Positions 6,545 to 9,901 of a DNA stretch of 9,901 bases are shown here, piece after piece. The DNA comes from Alphaproteobacteria bacterium UBA3002. GTDB lineage: Bacteria > Pseudomonadota > Alphaproteobacteria > Rickettsiales > UBA3002. The notes beneath the pieces were generated by a model. The model was not told the origin of the DNA. It did not search any database and saw only the letters and a program-made list of their open reading frames with translations. Location: NCBI GenBank assembly GCA_002346425.1, contig DDZS01000070.1, positions 1 through 9,901 of the forward strand, in the 5' to 3' direction. Made by a program: the position numbers and the translations under genes. Position 1 is the first letter of the stretch, and each line of letters begins with the position of its first letter.

Positions 6545-8143
6545 GCGCACGCGAAAGCCTTGGTCTTTCACTTCAAGCCGTGCGTTTCCGTGCAATAACT
6601 GGGTAAAGGATTCGATAACCTGCCAATTGGTGTCCTGCGCGATGCGGGTGAGCATGGCGCTAGCCATGTCGCGGGCGAACGCGTCGCCAAACGCGCGGAA
6701 ATCCTGCTGCGCTGGTGGAAGCGTGCTCTGGCGGTAGCGCGAGACATCGAGGGTAATATTCAGCCCTTCAGTGTCGCATGGGCTAATCTGTAGCCCCAAT
6801 ACCGATTCGTCTTCGCCATAGCGCAACGCTAAAAACAAAGCGAGATGCATAAGCTGCGGTAGTTGGGCTGGAAACTGCGCGCTGCAACCGGGGTTTAAAT
6901 GCCAGACTAGCCGCGCGCTCATATTGCGTCGCTCCAGCCAAGGCTGCATGCGCCCTAACACGCGTGAGCTTTCGGCCTGCAACAAGGTTGCGGAAATTGG
7001 CGGCTTATGCTGGCATTCGGTAAAACTACGAAAACAACTGGCAAGCAGGCTGAGTTGTTCGCCGGTTTCGCGCACATCGTCGTAATCATACATCGTCTGC
7101 GCATCGAGTTTTTGATGCAGGCTCGCTTCTTCCAGATAGTCGCTATAGGTCTGAATCACCCGATGCGCTTGCTGACTTTCGGCGAGAAAGCTGGCGAGAA
7201 TGCGCTGTTTTTCCTTTGTGCGATGCTGCAATTGCGCTTGCGTTTCGCGCAGCTCTTCCTGAAGCGCGTGTTGCAACTGACTGGCTAACTCAATCGCATG
7301 CAATGGGTCACGAATCGGCGTCGGCGGATGCGCAGCGAGTAACGCAGAGGTTTGGCGATGCAAGTTACGGCGGAACAAGGCATAGACGGCAAGCCCCGCT
7401 AACCAAAGCAGCAGAATCTGATAAATGCCTTGGCGCAGATAACGATAGCCGCGCTGTTCCACCGATGCTTGCGAGCGACTTAGGGTGAGGCGCGGCGAAG
7501 GCATAGTGGCATTGGCCGGTAAAATCCCACCCTTGGGCCATTGCCATTGTGCCTCACACAGGCAATCACCGCTACTCGGCGAGAAACGCGCCTGCCACTC
7601 ATCAATGGGAAAAACGAGTGAGAGTACATAGTTAGGCGCAGAGGATTGGATGGCATGTGCGGACGCTGCGACGAAGATGGGCCGCGCCGATTCGATATGG
7701 GCGAAAGGGCCCGCTAATACAATGGCATCAGGGTGTTTTAGGCTCTGTTGAAAATAGGCTCGGCCAAAAATATTTAAAGTGAAGTCACTGGCGGTTTGCG
7801 TGCTTTTGATCAGCAAATCGCCATCCGCATTCCACAGATTCAGGCGAAATAATCCATTACTGGCATCGCTGCTTTTCGCCATACGTTTGCGAAATGCCGG
7901 TGCCTCGCCATAGAGGCGTAACGCGTCGATATCTTGACGCAAATAGGTGAAGCCGGATTGCCATTCGGCTTCGATTGTTTGGTTCAAGAGCGCCATGCGC
8001 TCGGCCAAAAGGTCAATGACGCTCTGTTCCTTTTGCTGCCACAGCCAATAATTTCCGACCAGAATTAGGACACTCAGGGCACCGCAAAGCATTAGCGTTT
8101 TGAGGGTCAGCGATATGTGTTTAATCCTATAGGTTGTGATCAA
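6500..8143 (-). CDS. Membrane-bound sensor protein, degenerate histidine-kinase-like
   Basis: 547 aa. A basic N-terminus precedes TM1 (about 16-34). A ~200-residue extracytoplasmic region resembles PDC/dCache ligand-binding domains (FRLNLWNADGDLL, then GRAYFQQSL and GPFAHIESARPIFVAAS, 127-161) and holds a CxC pair (194, 196). TM2 is at about 240-257, then a Gln/Glu-rich probable coiled coil (283-318). Residues 319-375 (FLAESQQAHRVIQTYSDYLE) align with a kinase dimerisation helix, but where FLANMSHELRTPL is expected there is SQQAHRV, so the phospho-acceptor His is apparently missing. Residues 385-538 follow an HATPase outline (LDVSRY for DxGxG; ending FRVRLHLPAE) without the N, D and G box residues. 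It may signal through conformation rather than phosphorylation. The start is TTG at 8143, chosen because it keeps the basic residues before TM1 and follows GGAGAG; the next in-frame ATG (8092) would begin inside TM1. Family assignment is moderate, gene reality high. Confidence 0.8.
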   Translation of the reverse strand: MITTYRIKHISLTLKTLMLCGALSVLILVGNYWLWQQKEQSVIDLLAERMALLNQTIEAEWQSGFTYLRQDIDALRLYGEAPAFRKRMAKSSDASNGLFRLNLWNADGDLLIKSTQTASDFTLNIFGRAYFQQSLKHPDAIVLAGPFAHIESARPIFVAASAHAIQSSAPNYVLSLVFPIDEWQARFSPSSGDCLCEAQWQWPKGGILPANATMPSPRLTLSRSQASVEQRGYRYLRQGIYQILLLWLAGLAVYALFRRNLHRQTSALLAAHPPTPIRDPLHAIELASQLQHALQEELRETQAQLQHRTKEKQRILASFLAESQQAHRVIQTYSDYLEEASLHQKLDAQTMYDYDDVRETGEQLSLLASCFRSFTECQHKPPISATLLQAESSRVLGRMQPWLERRNMSARLVWHLNPGCSAQFPAQLPQLMHLALFLALRYGEDESVLGLQISPCDTEGLNITLDVSRYRQSTLPPAQQDFRAFGDAFARDMASAMLTRIAQDTNWQVIESFTQLLHGNARLEVKDQGFRVRLHLPAEQEHPLLGE

Positions 8144-8155
8144 AATTTTAGTTCG

Positions 8156-8161
8156 CTCTCC
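8156..8161 (-). promoter_or_regulatory. Ribosome binding site of the sensor gene (TTG start)
   Basis: GGAGAG on the minus strand, 12 nt before the TTG at 8143-8141. The spacing is longer than ideal, but it is the only purine-rich stretch before the frame and supports the non-ATG start. It lies within one arm of the intergenic dyad. Confidence 0.5.
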
Positions 8162-8176
8162 TTTTTAATTAATAAA

Positions 8177-8185
8177 GTTATAGCA
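8177..8185 (-). promoter_or_regulatory. Candidate extended -10 promoter for the sensor gene
   Basis: The minus strand reads TGCTATAAC (8185-8177), a TGn extended -10 with five of six TATAAT bases. Transcription would start near 8170, giving a ~27-nt leader that contains the GGAGAG site. No good -35 hexamer is present at 16-18 bp, as is often the case for extended -10 promoters. Confidence 0.35.
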
Positions 8186-8221
8186 TCAATTGATTAAAAA
8201 GAGAGAAAATAGTTAAGTTTA

Positions 8222-9787
8222 ATGATAAAAAACAAGCTTGTAACAACCCATGATATATTAAATGATGTTAATCATCGTGTAAGTTGTTATACTTCTTCTA
8301 TGGCTCTCGCTTTAGTTGATTTGGAAAAACACAAAAATGCGGCCACCTATGCGGCATTTCTGCGTTACCAGATGGTTGAGCACTTCGCATTGCCAACTGA
8401 GGGCAGCGCCCTTCCGCAACATCTGGTAGAAGATTTAGCCAATCAATGTAATGCCTATTGGGCATTTCATGACCTTCCGCCCGTGGCATTTCCTCGGCAG
8501 ATATCCGAAGCGCAATGGGACGCGATGCTACCGTTATTTAGCCATCAAAAGTTAATGCAGGTAGAACATCACGTCTACCATACGGGGGTAGATGCGGAGC
8601 GCCGCTGCGTGGATGCGCAGGAAATGCGTATGCTGGGGGGCGTGATCGACGCCGCGCTGGCGTTGCAAACGCATCGGCAGCCACCGCCTTCCGCTGAATC
8701 GCAGGAAATGCACAGCATGCATTTTGACGCAGAGACGCAAGGCGTAAAGGAAGTCTCACAACTGCCGAAGGATGCACCGCTGGTATTGATTTTAAGCGGT
8801 GGGACCGTGCAATATGATAATCCCACGGCGATGCGCGGTATCGGCAGGCTGGTGCATCAGATGCTGACAGTGGATGACGCGATACCCAAAAGCCGGGAGG
8901 GAAAAGCGCCGCAGCTGGTGGTGTTGACGCATCCCAAAAGCGATCTGATTCGCTTTCATGCAGAACATTTACGCGCCAATGCCGATCCGAATGCGTTTCG
9001 TATGCCGCATGTCGATCGCTGGGTAAAACAGACCTTGTTGCCTGCCTTAGGTGAAACCGGGGAAGCGTTGCAATCCCCAGCCAATTTGAAACGTGCGTGC
9101 GGGCGGTTGCGGTTTTACTCTACCAGTTACGGCACGATTGTGCAGCTGGCGCTGCGCAACGCGCTGGCCGCAGAATTGCGTGAGCGTGGGCATGCGGTCT
9201 CCACCATACGCGATGGATTAGCGGAAGTGTTTGCCCTGCAGGCATTCCCCACGGTACGGCTGGATGTGCCACTACCAGAGACGGGGGCGTTTAGTACGCT
9301 GAATCTGGTGTCGACGCAGGACGAAGCATCGCGCGTCCGCGGCAATTATGGGCGCTTGGTCCCCCCGGGCGAGCAGGCGCCCACACTGGTGCCCATTAAC
9401 GAACAGACGCTGCTCTACTGGAAACATGAACCGGTCGAAGGCTATGACATGACACGCTTTGACGAAGAGAGCTATCGCCGCTTCGGTACGCCGCGCAAAG
9501 TGTCAGAAGCAGATGGCATTCGCGCCAATTACCGTGGGCATAATCCGGTATTATCCGCCTCCGATATTGTGTGGCAGGATAGCGAAGGCAACTATCAATT
9601 CACTGATAACCTGCCGGTGCGCAATGCGCTGCGCAACAGTATTACGAGCGACGAGGTGCCGGAAGATTTGGGAGCATTATTGCAAGGTCAGCCGAAGCAG
9701 CCTTATACCAAGCGCCGCGAAGCGCTCTATCGCGATTTATGCTATGACCCGGAATTGCGCGATATTATGGATCAGATGTTTCGTTAG
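8222..9787 (+). CDS. Protein of unknown function, possible cryptic alpha/beta-hydrolase fold
   Basis: I do not recognise this 521-aa protein. No signal peptide or TM segment is evident, so it is probably cytoplasmic. Residues 1-180 are mostly helical-looking with scattered His. From 184 there is alternating strand/helix character: PLVLILSGGTVQYDN (186-200) resembles a strand followed by an oxyanion loop, QLVVLTHP (231-238) is another strand, and LRFYSTSYGTIVQLAL (296-311) resembles a nucleophile elbow with Ser302 in STSYG, where GxSxG would be canonical. Asp367 (STQDEAS) and His440 (YRGHNP) follow in the right order for a triad, but this is speculative. The C-terminus (495-521) is charged and helical. 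The first ~35 codons are AT-rich (27-37% GC), unlike the rest of the gene. ATG 8222 has GAGAG 16 nt upstream; ATG 8300 (Met27) is a possible alternative start. Divergent from the sensor gene; the stop overlaps the next gene's stop by 4 nt. Confidence 0.85.
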   Translation: MIKNKLVTTHDILNDVNHRVSCYTSSMALALVDLEKHKNAATYAAFLRYQMVEHFALPTEGSALPQHLVEDLANQCNAYWAFHDLPPVAFPRQISEAQWDAMLPLFSHQKLMQVEHHVYHTGVDAERRCVDAQEMRMLGGVIDAALALQTHRQPPPSAESQEMHSMHFDAETQGVKEVSQLPKDAPLVLILSGGTVQYDNPTAMRGIGRLVHQMLTVDDAIPKSREGKAPQLVVLTHPKSDLIRFHAEHLRANADPNAFRMPHVDRWVKQTLLPALGETGEALQSPANLKRACGRLRFYSTSYGTIVQLALRNALAAELRERGHAVSTIRDGLAEVFALQAFPTVRLDVPLPETGAFSTLNLVSTQDEASRVRGNYGRLVPPGEQAPTLVPINEQTLLYWKHEPVEGYDMTRFDEESYRRFGTPRKVSEADGIRANYRGHNPVLSASDIVWQDSEGNYQFTDNLPVRNALRNSITSDEVPEDLGALLQGQPKQPYTKRREALYRDLCYDPELRDIMDQMFR

Positions 9788-9901
9788 CCTTGCTGGTCCT
9801 GCCGCAGTTTGGCGACAAAGTCGCGAAATAGCTGCCCGCGATTGGGCTGGTCGATCTGCATGAAATTCTGGGCGAGCGCTTCCGCCGCTAAATTCGGATC
9901 G
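9784..9901 (-). CDS. 3' end of an unrecognised gene, truncated by the window edge
   Basis: The minus strand is open from the edge (first full codon 9900-9898) to TAA at 9786-9784, giving 38 residues ending NRGQLFRDFVAKLRQDQQG. Composition is amphipathic and helical (EALAQNFMQIDQ precedes), with GC-rich third positions like the neighbours. It converges on the unknown protein with a 4-nt stop overlap, matching the other tight junctions in the window. Too short to assign to a family. Confidence 0.6.
   Translation of the reverse strand, partial: DPNLAAEALAQNFMQIDQPNRGQLFRDFVAKLRQDQQG

Larger units (their letters stand above)
8156..8205. repeat. Imperfect inverted repeat in the divergent spacer
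   Basis: The arm CTCTCCTTTTTAAT (8156-8169) is the reverse complement of ATTAAAAAGAGAG (8193-8205) except for one extra C. The arms are separated by 23 nt that include a perfect 10-bp palindrome ATCAATTGAT (8185-8194, overlapping the right arm by 2 nt). The stretch 8161-8220 is only about 18% GC. The arms carry the purine-rich sequences preceding both divergent genes, so the dyad could be a shared operator or, as RNA, a hairpin masking the ribosome binding site. Confidence 0.55.

Noticed and set aside
7007..7288. 93-codon plus-strand open frame inside the sensor gene
   Set aside because: It is antisense to the sensor coding sequence with no ribosome binding site or domain; treated as a shadow.
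8165..8172. TTAATTAA palindrome in the spacer as an independent operator
   Set aside because: Short AT palindromes are expected by chance in an ~18% GC stretch; only the larger dyad seems notable.

Overview
The window looks like a gene-dense, roughly mid-50s %GC proteobacterial chromosome. An alphaproteobacterium is most likely: the metX-metW pair, and a chorismate mutase - hisC - tyrA cluster running divergently from it, are arrangements I associate with that class. This is inference from gene content; no rRNA or other phylogenetic marker is present. No tRNA, rRNA, CRISPR array or insertion sequence was seen. Nearly every base is coding.

Layout. Positions 1-1700 (+) hold the 3' part of a class A penicillin-binding protein, whose stop overlaps the stop of the gene coming the other way. 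Positions 4706-1697 (-) form a three-gene aromatic amino acid operon: a chorismate mutase fused to a degenerate prephenate-dehydratase/ACT-like region, a HisC-family aminotransferase, and a TyrA prephenate/arogenate dehydrogenase. The junctions are TAATG and ATGA, so translation is probably coupled. Together these enzymes could take chorismate to prephenate and on to tyrosine. Positions 4785 (or 4716) to 6544 (+) hold metX and metW, joined by a TGATG overlap, for the acylation step of methionine synthesis.

Positions 8143-6500 (-) encode a two-TM membrane sensor built like a histidine kinase but apparently lacking the phospho-acceptor histidine and the ATP-binding boxes. It is divergent from a 521-aa protein of unknown function (8222-9787, +) with a cryptic alpha/beta-hydrolase-like nucleophile elbow. 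They share an AT-rich 78-bp spacer containing a near-perfect dyad whose arms carry the purine-rich Shine-Dalgarno-like stretches on both sides. The last ~118 bases are the 3' end of an unrecognised minus-strand gene.

The most interesting points are: (1) an apparent internal duplication of the C-terminal helical domain in TyrA, with complementary loss of signature residues in the two copies; (2) the CM fusion that keeps traces of PheA but has lost the TRF catalytic motif; (3) the degenerate kinase paired with an orphan protein across a symmetric regulatory spacer; (4) overlapping stops at all three convergent gene pairs, leaving no space for terminators.
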